Source of the DNA: Fragum whitleyi
Taxonomy: Eukaryota > Mollusca > Bivalvia > Cardiida > Cardiidae
Direction: 5' to 3'
DNA length: 64,000 nt
Assembly (NCBI GenBank): GCA_948146395.1
Contig: OX411549.1
Coordinates: forward strand, 36,416,693 to 36,480,692
This document shows, one piece after another, positions 51,470-63,284 of the stretch (position 1 is its first letter; the number at the start of each line of letters is the position of its first letter). Both the position numbers and the translations under genes were made by a program. Below the pieces are notes generated by a model. The model had not been told where the DNA came from, did not search any database, and saw nothing but the letters and a program-made list of their open reading frames with translations.

Positions 51470-52860
51470 GTCATCATATAGTTTGGCATCTTCTACAAAT
51501 TCTCAGCGTATGTACAAGCGATAGCAAGGGATAAATGAAATTTCGGCAATCAAAACGACTCTGTTTTGTATAACCTATGAGACCTTTCTTTCAAAGTTAA
51601 CACTCAATATAAGTAATAAAATGTTTGAATTATAATAATCTAAGGGCTGCTGTTCTGGTTTTTCAAGCATTCCTAGTTTTTGTAGAAAAGAATAATAGAT
51701 TTTAAGAGAATGGTGAAGCAACATTTAAATAGTTCGACGGCCCCAAAATCTGATAAAAGATTATTTTATTCATAAATGAAAAAATAAACAAGATTTATTT
51801 ATAATTGATTTGCAAATTATATTATCTATAACAATGTTATCTTTATTTATAATCTAAAGATATACGGATTCTTCATTGAAAACTTGGTAAACCCGTTTCA
51901 TGTATCCTTTCCGTTATTTTCATTTCCTTGCGTTTACAATAGAACGGGTTGGACGAATTCTTCACGAATGACCAAACCTGAATAAATTGTTATCATCCTA
52001 CCCTCTATCAGTAAACCGCTTCATTAAATTACCAAAAAGGAATGTAGCAATAGTAAAATGTTAATTTTTCGTCGCATTCACCATCTATTGTATTTTGTTT
52101 GTGGTTAGATCACGTTACTTGCTTTTAAAGAAAAGGAATCGATTTTCCTTTATTTTCACTCCCTGAAGATAATTTATTACTGTCTGTTTTTATCAGATAT
52201 ATGTAGCGTTTTTGGCGATAATTTTTGCGTGTCACTATATAAACGACTTGAACCTGTTAAACACGATTTCTTTTGAAGAATGTATGCTTCCGCTCTCTTC
52301 TAATGATAACTTATTGCAGTGGGTTGTTTCAAAAGATAAGTTGGCGATAACTCGACGCAGTAGCATAGAAAACTTTTCATCCACTTATTGCTTAAAACAC
52401 AAGCATGATTTGCTTGAAATGTTTCAAATTCAGATTCTTATCAATGATGTGTATAACAGGAAGCAATACAGAATCGAAACTCGACACCTTTGCACTTCCC
52501 TTTATCTGCTCTTCAAATTACTGCTCCATTAAATTTAGTAAAAAATACAAATATCATCGATAATGGTTTATGAATTCTTTTTAATGTACACGAAGCTATC
52601 GAGAACAGAAAAAGGGCTGTGCATTCTAAGCGTGTACGGTACTGCTGTGGATCGTTGACTAAAAGCCTATGCGTATTGTAATATCAAATTGGAAAATATA
52701 CGATAACAAAATTTCAATCTGAACATCATTGCGTTCATGCCGTGACTTTAAAATGAGTAAAATAAGTTACAAATGACCTTACGCCTGACATTTCCAGCTT
52801 TTCCACTTGTGCGCTAATGAAAGACTAAGATTACTTAGGTAGTCTAATCACAGACTTCAC
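51470..52860. other. intergenic stretch without recognised features
   Basis: No repeat family, hairpin or convincing coding frame. A 106-codon frame at 52212-52532 has no recognisable motif. Confidence 0.45.
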
Positions 52861-52867
52861 TTCTCGC

Positions 52868-52945
52868 TTTGTTCACTGCAACTCCATTATAACCCTCTCC
52901 ATTATAACGCGAACTCCATTAAAGCGCGGGGTCTAGCTATGTACC
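52868..52945. repeat. single end of a TCCATTATAAC-type repeat
   Basis: TCCATTATAACCC, TCCATTATAACGCGAAC and TCCATTAAAGCGCGGGG are three imperfect direct units, typical of a transposon end. No matching opposite end was found. Confidence 0.35.
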
Positions 52946-53065
52946 CACTGAGTTTCAGTATAACAGACAACATTTGAATGCAATAGGATAATGTCTGGTA
53001 TGCTTTAACTGGTTGAGCTTCAGGCACAGGTGGGAAAATTATTTAACGAACAGCTGCATATATGT

Positions 53066-53486
53066 ACAGTTAATACATCGTGAAATTGACACTAATTCCG
53101 ATCAAACCCGGTCTAAACCGTTCAATCAGCCCTCCATTCATTCATTCATTTCAAGCACTCACTCAAATCGATCAAAAACGCTCCGAAATTTAAAGAAAGC
53201 ATTTCTAAATCGGCAAAGACGATCAGCATTTAATTTTGTTGGCTTGTTTGGATTTTAAAGTATCTGATTGGTCCATGAAGGCACACAAACAAAAAATATT
53301 TATATTTTATTAAAGGACGGTAATAAATATAGCAATGTTTGTTCATGTTGGAAAAAATTAGCGATATTGGATTACCTCCCTTAAATTTCATTCAAAAACT
53401 CGCTCTACACACTCATTCATTTTTTTTCCCCAAAATCATTCCAAAATCGTTCATCATGTCAATTTCTCGATGTTTCTAACTTTAAA
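53066..53486. repeat. family A MITE, inverted orientation
   Basis: The ends ACAGTTAATACATCGTGAAA and AATTTCTCGATGTTTCTAAC, with inner AATTAGCGATATTGGATTAC near 53355-53376. It includes an imperfect CATT run at 53133-53151. Confidence 0.62.
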
Positions 53487-53636
53487 AGACACTAAACTAG
53501 CTAGCCAGTGTTTGATCAGCGTTCCAGAGGCATTGAATGTTTCCGACAATTTTAAGGCTTGAACTAATTCAAATCAAGTGAGTTGCTTAAGGTCAAGTTT
53601 TAGAAAAACACGGATATCGCAGTCGGAACAGTGATG

Positions 53637-54024
53637 TATTATCCATGATAAATGCCCTGGCAGGGCGGAGCCTAAGTAACGGGTCGTTGCACTTAAGGTT
53701 AAGGGAACTTTTATCTGAAATAGCCTTCTTCTAAAGAGAGTAGACATAAATATCTCGAGACCTTAGATCGTAGATTGGTAACCAAATCCTCGTAACTTCA
53801 GCTTAATTAAGCTGAAGTTACGAGGCCTTGGTAACCAAACGATGAAATGTGTTCACTCTCTCAAAGCACGAGAATCCTTTAGGTTTTATGATACAGTTAT
53901 TTGCACGTGTTAGCCATGATTACCGACTAAAATTTGAAAGAATCCAAACTATTGAAAAGTAAACTCATCACATTACGTCACAGTTAAGCCCCGCCCTGCC
54001 AGCTCATTAATTACGCAGAATAAT
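53637..54024 (-). repeat. family F element, copy 2, inverted
   Basis: The reverse complement of copy 1 with few differences (GTCGTTGCACTTAAGGTTAA versus the TTGTTGCACTTAAGG strand of copy 1), 4.2 kb away. The central hairpin is intact at about 53787-53827. Confidence 0.78.
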
Positions 54025-54161
54025 ATGGTAAATCTGATTGACTAAGCCACCGTGTATTCATAAGCAATGAAAATTTCACTCTCATTATTTTACGTAATTT
54101 CCTAAAACAAAATTTTATGAAAACTGTTTTTTAAACCAACCCCCAAAACAGCCGAAAAAAC

Positions 54162-55461
54162 CAAGAAGGCCAAAATAGCCCTTAACCGCTCACCTGAATT
54201 TTATTCGTCCAGTGGATCTTTTCTTTCTGGCAAAGTCTGTCTATTTGTTGAAGAGGAGATGTTATTCCAAGAATTTATAGTCATAATAGAGCTTGTCCAA
54301 CCGTTTATTACTGAGGAGACTAAAAATAAGCCCCACCCTGCCACGCCCATTTTTGAGGGCCAATCTTAATTTTGCGAACAATTTACTGAAGAGGGTCATC
54401 AAAGGAACATTGTGGTAAAGTGTCATAGAAATCGACCAGGTTATTCGGGCGGGGGGGGGGGGGTCGTACAAAGATTTCGGGCTGAAATAAGCCCCAACCT
54501 GCCACGCCAATATTTATGGGCCAATCGAACTTTCACGAACAATTTTTCAAAAAGGTCATCCAAGGACCATTCTGGTAAAATTTCATTGAAATTGGCTCAG
54601 TGGTTCAGGGGGAGATATCGGTCAAAGATTTCGGGCTGAAAATAAGCCCCGCCCAGCCATGCCCATATTTATGGACCGATCAGAATTTCGCGAACATTTT
54701 TGAAGAGGGTTACCCAAAGAACATTCTGGTAAGGTTTCATTAAAATTGGCCCAGTCGTTCAGGAGATGTCGTTCAAAGATTTCGGGGTCAAAATTAGCCC
54801 CGCCCAGCCACGCCCATATTTATGGGCAAATCAGAATTTCATGAAAAAATTTTTAGGATTACCCAAGGTACAATCTGACTAAGTTTCATTGAAATCGGCC
54901 CAGTGGTTCAGGAGGAGATATCGTTCAAAGATTTCTTGCTCTATATAAGCCCCACCCTGCCATGCATATGTTTATAGGCCAATCAGAATTTCGCGGACAT
55001 TTTTGGAAGGGTCATCCTAAGAACATTCTGGTTAAGTTTCATTGAAATCGGCCCAGTACTACAGAAGAAGATGTCGTTCAAAGATTCGGACACAAAACAA
55101 GCCCTGCCCTACCACGCCAATATCTATGGCCGGTTTAGCGAACAATTTTATGAAAAGGGTCACCCATGGAAAATTCTGGTAAGGTTTCATTGAAATCGGG
55201 CCAGTACTTCAGAAGGAGATGTCGTTCAAAGATTTCAAAGTGAAATAATGCCCCGCCCTGCCACGTCCATATTTTTTGGCCAATCGGAATTTCGCGAATC
55301 AATTTAGAAAAGGGTCACGCAAGGAACATTCTTGCAAAGTTTCATTGAAATTAGCCCAGTGGTTCAGGAGAAGAAGAAGTTTTTAAGATTGTTGACGACA
55401 AACGACGGACTCAGGGTAATCCTTAAAGATCCCTTGAGCACATTGTGCTCATGTGATCTTA
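54162..55461 (+). mobile_element. Helitron-like element with seven ~154-bp tandem units
   Basis: The start (CCAAGAAGGCCAAAATAGCC then CGCTCACCTG) is a diverged version of the start of the 59.6-kb element. It ends near 55461 after GACGACAAACGACGGAC, TTGAGCACATTGTGCTCA and a degraded CTTAA. The core has seven units anchored on AAGCCCCxCCCTGCCACGCC at 54328, 54489, 54644, 54795, 54947, 55099 and 55248. A run of G at about 54450-54463 interrupts the first unit. It makes no protein; frames within it are chance. Confidence 0.6.
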
Positions 55462-55734
55462 AAGGAAAACCCACTTCCGGTTTATAGAGTCGGGAGGCTG
55501 ATGTCAATATCCACCTTGAAGATTGATCAATATTTTGAATCAGTGATGTTGTCAATAAAATGATCGTGTACTGGGACCAATTAAGGCTTCCTTAGAAGTA
55601 ATGAAATATTTTTACACCCATTAATATTCTGAGAGAGATGAGTTTTGTGCTATATACACTTAAAAAAAAGTCCCCCACCCCTCCTTTCGTACTATTATCT
55701 TAATCAATCGATCTTGCTCGAGTGACTACGTCCA

Positions 55735-56045
55735 TTAAGCGACCATTTTCATTAAGCGACCGCTTTCAAAATTTCCTTATGAAAATCAAAAGATCTTAAA
55801 CAGTAGATATCATTGGTCTAAAGAATATTGTGTATGAATTCTATGCTATTAAACTCATAAGAATCGTGTAAATGTGACGATTCTATTCTTTTTAAACAAC
55901 ACGTGATTTTTAGCAATTCGCAACAAAATAAACAAACAATTGAAATTAAATTTTCTGGTTAAGAAACAAAACGCGTACTAATTGGCCATTCTCTATAACG
56001 ACCGCGTTTTAGTGGTGCCATAATGGTCGCTTAAAACACGCCTTG
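55735..56045. repeat. candidate MITE with AAGCGACC ends
   Basis: TCCATTAAGCGACCATTTTC at the left and CATAATGGTCGCTTAAAACA at the right are partly inverted, with internal GCGACCG / CGACCGCG. The layout resembles pogo/Tigger-type ends, but this is tentative. Confidence 0.35.
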
Positions 56046-57129
56046 CTGTAATGACTTATGTCACTCAACTTTATGCGTTATAAAGATGATACCCAAAAGC
56101 ACCCAGCCTCACCCCGAAGCCAACAAAACACCTGGGCTCTTTGCAGAGATAAAGAAACTTTTGGGCGTCTTTTATTGTATGTATCCATTTATAACAGAAA
56201 TTAAAGAAGTCGGGGGCATTACAAAATGTTCTCTTATAAGGTTTTAAATAAGTACAGAGAGAATTCTGTGTACCCCTATTGCAAAGTACGCTCTATAATT
56301 CAATTAAACAACAACAACAGCAATAGCAAAAACAAAATCTTACTATAGATGTATTTTGTAAACTGAGCTCCGACGTAGGCGCTAAATCCATTATCATAGG
56401 TAAATCGGGTATAACTAAAAAGCAAATGATAAGAATTTAACCTGACTCATTCACTGCAATTATGGAAGTACATGTTTGAGTGAACCTAACGTTTTAAGAC
56501 AAGCAATAACGTTGGTTTATAAGGTAAATTGTAAACTTTCTTAATACGATATTTAATCCTGTTTTATCTATTTCGAATAAATGACACGAGAATATAACAG
56601 TAAAACGTTGATTTCACGGCTCACTGCGCAAAATCTACCTATACAGAAACGATGTCGTCAATCATGTATTTGTTTTTGTTTCACCTCTTTGATCCTATAT
56701 TCTGTACTCGGGTATACATTTCTATGTAAAAAAGCATTCCATCACTATTCAACTGTCATACTAACGTTTTTAATGGATGAGAAAAATACTTTATTTGAGG
56801 GTTTCTTATTTATTCGCGTCCTGTCTTAAATTGTTTGCCATCATCTTTATGATATACACTCGTGTTTGATTTCACTGACATCAAACTTAAATAAAACATA
56901 ACGGGGGACGCTGGTATTTACGACGGGTGGGTAGGATTGCAGAATTCAAACTGTGGGAAAACTAACTTGTAATTTAATACTTTAAGGCGATTGTATATTG
57001 GCATTTTACAAAAAATGTAACTTTTAGATGACGAACAAATAAAATACAAGGAAGAAATGTTTACATATGAAATACGAATGTTCGTTTGTTCAGTCAGACC
57101 GGCTTGAGCAGCTAACGATGCAAACCCAG

Positions 57130-57258
57130 CCCTGCGTTACGGATCACAAAACGGTACAAACAGTTTTACAATTATACCCCGCTTTGCACGTGCACTTGCG
57201 TGCAAAGCTGGGTAAAATTGGCAAACTGTTTGCGTCGTTATGTCATCCTGAACACAGG
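57130..57258. repeat. family G MITE
   Basis: CCCTGCGTTACGGATCAC at one end and GTCATCCTGAACACAGG at the other, with an inner CTTTGCACG / CGTGCAAAG hairpin. It matches the copy at 171 in length and layout. Confidence 0.6.
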
Positions 57259-57261
57259 TCT

Positions 57262-57400
57262 GTTATTTCTCCCATAGGCACTTCCATTGCACCCTTCCCT
57301 TGTCTCCAGCTGCTATTCCATATGGGTTTTCGATTATCCGCCCCTTTGCAAGAGGTGTATATCGGATCGGATGTTTTCCACCTTCATTCGGAGCACCGCT
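57262..57400 (-). mobile_element. SINE body fragment
   Basis: GTCTCCAGCTGCTATTCC and GGGTTTTCGATTATCCGCCC match the internal part of the main SINE family. It lies against the family G MITE at 57130-57258. A 117-codon frame spanning both is not a gene. Confidence 0.45.
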
Positions 57401-58163
57401 CGGACATGTCCATAAACTGAAAAGTAAATCGGACATAAGTGTTGTACTTTTGCGTCATTTTTAGGTAATTCTGCTTTCTGGTGATACTTTGGTCAATACG
57501 CTTGAATGAAAATAAATTCGTTGAATGTTTTTCGATCGTCTGTGGAAATCTTTTTGGTATGTTCTAATTTGAAAACAATTTCACTGCATTTATTTTCAAA
57601 TTATGATATGCCAAAGTTTAACTATTTGTTGATTTTGTTTTCCGCAACATTATCTTCAGTAATGATTTTGACGTTATAATCCAACGTGCGAGTTTATGGG
57701 CTTTCGTGGCTGCCCTTGTTATTCCCGAGATCTATTCTTTAGAATCGCCGAAGCCTCCCGATTGCTCCAGCTTTTAAACTCCGGGAACCCTTGGCGATCC
57801 TCTTAAGGGACATCGGCAAAATGAAGGCGCAGCAATGAAAGCCCGTCGTTTTGCACTTGGGTTTAAAAGACTGTCACACTAGGGTGGAGATGATACGAAG
57901 ATCTGAAAAATTCCTGAGCGCAGTGAGAAAGAAATAAGTTTTGAGGATTTTATGTTGAGGTTTACGTCCGAGGTACTTTCCAGTTTACGGAAAAGTCCGA
58001 GCGATGCTCAGAATAACGCATCGGGGTGCCAATTCGGGATCGTGAGTTCAAATCTCGACCGGCCAAATTTGATCCGACATTTGACAAAAGTCACCTGGAC
58101 AGGTGACTTTGTCTACCACCAAAGGGCGAGTGATAAGTAGCGCGTCTTGGTCGGAGGGTAGCT

Positions 58164-58594
58164 ACAGTTTAGCGACAGCGTGAAATTGACAAGGTGAATG
58201 ATTTTGGAATGAAATTGAATGAGTACGATGAGTGAGTTTTGAGTGAAATTAAAGAGAGGTTATGTAATATCGCTAATTTTGTTCAGGATGAACAAAATTA
58301 TCGATATTTATAACCTACCTTTAATAAAGTATGTATATAAGTTCTATGAATACTTTCCTATTTCTTCAAGGAACCAACCAGACGCTTATAAATTCAATTA
58401 TGTCGTTGAAATCATTATTTTTTCCAGCTATTTTCATTATGAATGTTGATGTTGATTTTTTTCATTTCGAGTGATTTTTGGGCGTTTTAAATGGTTTGAT
58501 CGAGTGTTTCGGATGAATGAAAAGAGCGCTATGGAATCGATTTAGGATGGTTTTGATCGGATTAGAGTCAATTTCACGATGTTATTAACTTTAG
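58164..58594. repeat. family A MITE, best preserved copy
   Basis: The ends ACAGTTTAGCGACAGCGTGA and CAATTTCACGATGTTATTAA. The inner hairpin TCGCTAATTTTGTTCA / TGAACAAAATTATCGA is centred near 58288. About 430 bp. Confidence 0.7.
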
Positions 58595-58649
58595 TGGCAT
58601 GTTGTGGTTGTACTGATGTAGGAAACAACAGGAAGCAATGGGAAGGTGC

Positions 58650-58712
58650 ATCACCCGTAGAGATATACCTGCAATAATGTTGAAAGCGGCGTTTAACCAC
58701 AAACAATCCACG
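58650..58712 (+). mobile_element. SINE 3' tail fragment
   Basis: AATAATGTTGAAAGCGGCGT followed by an AACC/AAAC-type tail matches the 3' end of the main SINE family. Confidence 0.45.
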
Positions 58713-59074
58713 AAAGCAGGTCTTGGTCCCCATTTTCACGCATCGCGACGCGTAAATAACTGTACCGTTAACAGATTCAATTAATTGACCTTTTGTTGGT
58801 GTGACTTTTACATCTTTTTTTCTCACTGTATATCTTAGAAATTCAATTAAATGAATTGAATGGACGTGATCTACACTTCTTTGGGAAGGAAATAGCGTCT
58901 CGTATTTCTCAATTTTACATCAAAAACATCGTAAATAAAGGCTGTAAATGGTCTCTTTGAAAAAAACCCTAGCGGATATACAGGGGTCTTTTACGGACCT
59001 GACAAATTTTGATAAACTGTTTAATAACCTTTTCACAGACACTTGCGATTCATTTTTTTACCTCGAGAAATTTC

Positions 59075-59265
59075 ACCTATGAATATATTTTGAAAAGAAG
59101 ACATTGCCTATCAAAAGTAATTTCTTCTTTTTCATAAAGTATTTTCTCCCTCATAAAACAACAACGGTTAATGTTCGATTACCACTCAGTTTGAATTATC
59201 GCCTGCAAAGTCCTTGAATTTGGAACAAAGCTTATGATTTGTTGTCTGGTAGAAGATTAAAACTA
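59075..59265. repeat. family D fragment
   Basis: AAGAAGACATTGCCTATCAA and AGTAATTTCTTCTTTTTC followed by GCCTGCAAAGTCCTTGAATT match the internal part of family D. The TTAA ends are gone. Confidence 0.45.
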
Positions 59266-59477
59266 TTAAATGACGCTATCAGTTCATCTAACCCAACTCG
59301 AGAGATGAAAGTGGTTTCTTAAATGACCTTTATTATTCTAACTAATGTAAAAAAGTTAGTTTACCTGTTACTGTTCATTTATCATCATTCAGACGAAATA
59401 AGTTTGATAAGTTCAATTTAAAAATTCGGCAGGTGTTAAATTCTACGTCGCGTTGTGGATCAAAGCTGTTCCTATGT

Positions 59478-60650
59478 ATAGTTAAGAATATCACGAAATT
59501 GATAAGATTAATTTGATTTTGGAATTATTTTGAAAGAAATAGAATGAATGCGTGGAACTCACTAAGAACGATAAGATTAGTTACTGCATTCAAAACAAGA
59601 GGACCATGATGGCCCTATATCGCTCACCTTTGTCTCTTTGACTTCTCCCTTGGCAAAATTAAATGCTTTAAAGATCATTAAATGACCATTAAATTTTTCA
59701 AAGAAAGACATTACTCTATTCCTTTGATACCTGCATAAGTTTCTGGCCCTTTCTAAACAAGTTTCATGTTACCTGGCTAACATTCTAACTAAGATTAATA
59801 AAGATTGGGCCGTATGTGGCCTCTAGGATGTAAAAAAAGAAAATTGTCATTAAGGCCCCTTTTCCCTTGATATGGCATGGGTCTTTCCCATTCTCAATAG
59901 GGTTCATCCTTGTGACCTGACATACATTCTGACCAAATTTCATTAAGATAGGGCCATTTTTGTGGCCTCTAGAGTGTAAACAAGAAAATTGTCATTAAGG
60001 CACCTTTTCCTGTAATACGGCACAAATCCTTCCCTTTATCAAAAGGGTACATCCTTGTGACCTGACAAACATTCTGACTAAGTTTCATGAAGATTGGAAA
60101 ATATTTGTGGCCTCTACTGTGTAAACAAGAAAATTGTCTATAAGGTCCCTTTTCCTGTGATATGGTACATATCCTTCCCATTTTCAATAGGGTTCATTCT
60201 TGTGACCTGGGCAACATTCTGACTAAGTTTCACGAAGATTGGGCCATATTTGTGAGTGTAAACACTAAGATTGTTGACGTCAGACGACAGACGAAAGACG
60301 ACGCACGACGGACATTCAATGAACACAAAAGCTCACATTGAGCACGATGTCCTCAGGTGAGCTAATAAAAATCGGAAGATAAAATCTACGATTTCGGTAA
60401 CATAATTGAATTGTGTTAACGTATCATGGGTTCGCGAAGACAAAGAAAGCCACACATAGAACCTATCAGCATGTTTTCTAAAGGGCGGTAATAAATATCG
60501 CTAGATTTGTTTATCCTGAGCAAAATTAGCTATACTGGATTACCTTCCTTTAATTTCATTCAAAACTCGCTCCACACACTTATCAATTTCATTCCAAAAT
60601 CACTCCAAAATCATTCATCTTTTCAATTTCACGATATTGTTAACTGTAGA
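59478..60650. repeat. family A MITE interrupted by a Helitron-like element
   Basis: The left end ATAGTTAAGAATATCACGAA and right end TTTCACGATATTGTTAACTG flank the Helitron-like insertion at 59596-60365. Without it the remainder is about 400 bp, the family length. Confidence 0.55.
59596..60365 (+). mobile_element. Helitron-like element with 145-bp tandem core
   Basis: It starts CAAGAGGACCATGATGGCCC then CGCTCACCT, and ends with a GACGACG-type stretch, a CTCACATTGAGC hairpin-like motif and AGGTGAGCTAA. The core is three to four copies of a unit of about 145 bp; the ATTGTC anchor recurs at 59843, 59988 and 60133, with a last partial copy near 60269. The CTAA end after a hairpin is what Helitron 3' ends look like (CTRR), and the tandem core resembles bivalve 'pearl'-type elements. 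It is nested inside a family A MITE. Confidence 0.6.
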
Positions 60651-61146
60651 TATTTTGATGGACGTGATACACGCGATTGTCGCCATATATAACCAACTGA
60701 TTTTGACATTTTGGAGCATTTAATTGCGTTTTTATACATATTATACATTTTTTCATGTTTTCAAAAGTGAAATAATGTCATACAAAATGAAAAAAAAATA
60801 GTAAGATTATCGTCTCCGAAAAAAGGGCATGGTTTAAAAATTATAGAATAAAAAAAAGTAAACTCTTATGAGGAAATTAATTATAAAGAAAATATCTATT
60901 AAGCTTTTGAAAAAAATATTGAAAGTGTGAGAAAACGTAAATCAAGTTGTCTTATACAGTTAATTCGAAACGTTGATCGGTGACAAAATGTTCCATTTGC
61001 AGTTTCATTTAAATTGTAGATGCGACATTTGTGACTGGCAAATACTGCAAAAATAATGAGAATGGACGATTTTTTATTTAAAAGTTAAGTGATACTAGAA
61101 TATTTAAGTAACATTTGGAAACAAAACCTTACATTTATGTGATACG

Positions 61147-61394
61147 AAAACGCGAAAAGGGACCATATGTATAGTGCGTAAAGTGTCGAACTTAGTCAGA
61201 CTGCGCGGAATGCGCAGACTGACTAGGGTCGAAACTTTTTGCACTTTGCTTATTTTCTGATTCTAGAATGAAAAATCAACCCACCAGTGAATATTGAAAT
61301 GCGACCTCTGGTTGATCTATGCTGAACCCAATCCATTTTTGAAATATTTATTTTAAAAAGTTTCAAGATTGTCCCTTTTTGCCTGACGGGTCAC
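61147..61394. repeat. family B MITE, first of a tandem pair
   Basis: It runs from AACGCGAAAAGGGACCATA to CTGACGGGTCACAT, with the inner hairpin AGTCAGACTGCGCGGAATGC. A second copy in the same orientation starts within 10 bp. Confidence 0.68.
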
Positions 61395-61400
61395 ATATAT

Positions 61401-61654
61401 GATCCGTCACGTGAAAAGGGACTATCTCTGTAGTGCGTAAAATGTCGACCCTAGTCAGACTGTGCGATCTGCGAAGACTGAACATGGTCGAAACTTTTGG
61501 CAAATAACACATTTTCTGAATCTAGAATGATTATTTTACTTTCCTATCTAATAATTTCCGAAATCCGCCTTTAGTTAATCTATGGTGGACCCAATCCATA
61601 TTTAGATTTATTTTACAGAGTTCGCAAATTGTCCCTTTTCGCGTTACGGGTCAC
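61401..61654. repeat. family B MITE, second of a tandem pair
   Basis: It runs from GATCCGTCACGTGAAAAGGG to GTCCCTTTTCGCGTTACGGG, with a damaged inner hairpin (AGACTGTGCGATCTGCGAAG). Confidence 0.68.
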
Positions 61655-62085
61655 ATGAAAGGAAGTTAGGTTTCTGAAAAAACAGCAAAAGATAGACAAT
61701 AGAATTTGTGACATGAAAATGAACTATCTAAGTATGACGATTTTCCGAAAATAGAGAAAATAACGTTTATTGGTACGCTAGTTCAATTTTATACCATCGA
61801 AACAATTCCTTTACTATTTCAATTATTCGATTATATTCAAAAGAAAAAAATCTGGTAAAATACTTTTTTTTCAAAAACATCTATGGCAAGGTATCTCCAT
61901 GGAATTACTTAAATACTATCGGTGAAACTTAAATCAGGAAAAAACGCAGAAAAGAAATAATTTGAAAACACGGATTTTTTTCTCATTAGAATCAAAATAA
62001 ACATAGTATTTTTTTTTCACGATTTCCAATGGCGCCTTACAATTCGTACGAATAATATATTGCTTTAGCTAAGAAACGAATGATA

Positions 62086-62312
62086 GTGCCTGTACATGAC
62101 ATTTCCCCCAATTTCACAATAAAGCAGCGTAAAGACTAGGATCAGCCTGTGCATGCGCACAGTCTGATCCGAGTCTTCACTTCTTACTAAATACATAGCT
62201 TCAGACTCAGCGTCAGCCGGCGATTGGAGTAAACATTTAATGCAATGGACATTACGATGTTGTCCAATGGCATCGCGCACAAATGGTGTTGAAAATGTCA
62301 AAAACAGGCTCA
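62086..62312. repeat. family C MITE
   Basis: It runs from GCCTGTACATGACATTTCC to GAAAATGTCAAAAACAGGCT, with the inner hairpin CCTGTGCATGCGCACAGTCT. It lies between the two ovo genes. Confidence 0.65.
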
Positions 62313-62915
62313 AAGATGGTGATAACTTAAAAGAGATCGCATAGCTAGACAGGTGAAGCGAAAACCTTAGGTTTTTTCTTAAAACAGTGTTACTACAACT
62401 TAAACAACTTTACGTGACTGTGTATTTGTAACTAATCCAAGAAATAAATATGATGAAATGTAATGAAATTCGAAATCGTGTTTGATTCGTGAAAGTTCTT
62501 AATGAACAAAAGAAATATGATTCAAAATTTTGCATGCGTTTTTTACACAAAAACATAACAATATATACAAAGAAAATAAAACAAAAGACAATCATGACAA
62601 AATAATAAAAATTGCACGTTCCCTGGTTGGGCCTCTAATCTATAATTCAAAAACAAAAACAATTATTTCAAAGTGTAAATCGACAGCAATATGCCCAGTC
62701 ATTATGTATCAATATTCAAAAGTAAATGAAACTATATAATACTTATTTTGTATTAATTGTAAAATCGACCAAAAGGATTCGAATCATGTAAAATAAATCA
62801 AAACAAAAAGAATTTTTTGTTCACATAGTTCTTTGACCATAAACAAACAAGATTAATGGCAAAATGACTAAAGTAAACTCATTTTATAAATACACAATAC
62901 TGCTATGGAACATTA

Positions 62916-63036
62916 CCCTGCGTTCAAGGTGAAAATTAGTAAACCGTTTTAGAAATGACACCCTGCTTTGCACGTTAAATAACGTGCAAAGTTGGGTACC
63001 ATTTCTAAACGCTTGGAAACGTTTTGGAACCCTAAC
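62916..63036. repeat. family G MITE, one end decayed
   Basis: CCCTGCGTTCAAGGTGA start and the CTTTGCACGT/ACGTGCAAAG inner hairpin are clear; the far end (AAACGTTTTGG...) is degraded. It lies about 250 bp beyond the stop codon of the second ovo gene. Confidence 0.5.
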
Positions 63037-63284
63037 CGCACGGGGGAGACAAGTAATTCCAAAAAGCGACGAAATATTTTTTCGAAAAAAAAAATCAATC
63101 GCAGTGCACCTTAGAATAAAGCGAAAATACGATCTAGATGTGTGAAATATTTGTTTTCAATATCGGACCATGAGAAAAAGTGTTGACAGGCAAAAATATA
63201 TCAAATGTAATTGCAATCATGGGTCATGGTCATTTTCCATTGCAATCGGCAAGCACTACTTTATATACAAGAAACCCGCTTTAA

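Larger units (their letters stand above)
56050..58160. other. intergenic stretch
   Basis: It holds the family G MITE and SINE fragment (57130-57400). Near 58030-58110 are a box B-like GAGTTCAAATCTC and a hairpin AAAGTCACCTG / CAGGTGACTTT, perhaps an old tRNA-like element. Otherwise nothing recognised. Confidence 0.4.
60651..63284. other. downstream flank of the second ovo gene
   Basis: It holds the tandem family B pair (61147-61654), a family C copy (62086-62312) and a family G copy (62916-63036). The region next to the stop at 63285 should be 3' UTR; no polyadenylation signal was fixed. Confidence 0.45.

Noticed and set aside
54162..55461. CRISPR-like array (regular repeats)
   Set aside because: Whole units are repeated without unique spacers and the context is eukaryotic; it is a tandem satellite core.
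57067..57420. 117-codon plus-strand frame
   Set aside because: It crosses a family G MITE and a SINE fragment; no motif and no splice context.
59969..60326. Overlapping minus-strand frames with repeated peptide segments
   Set aside because: They arise from the 145-bp tandem units of a Helitron-like element.
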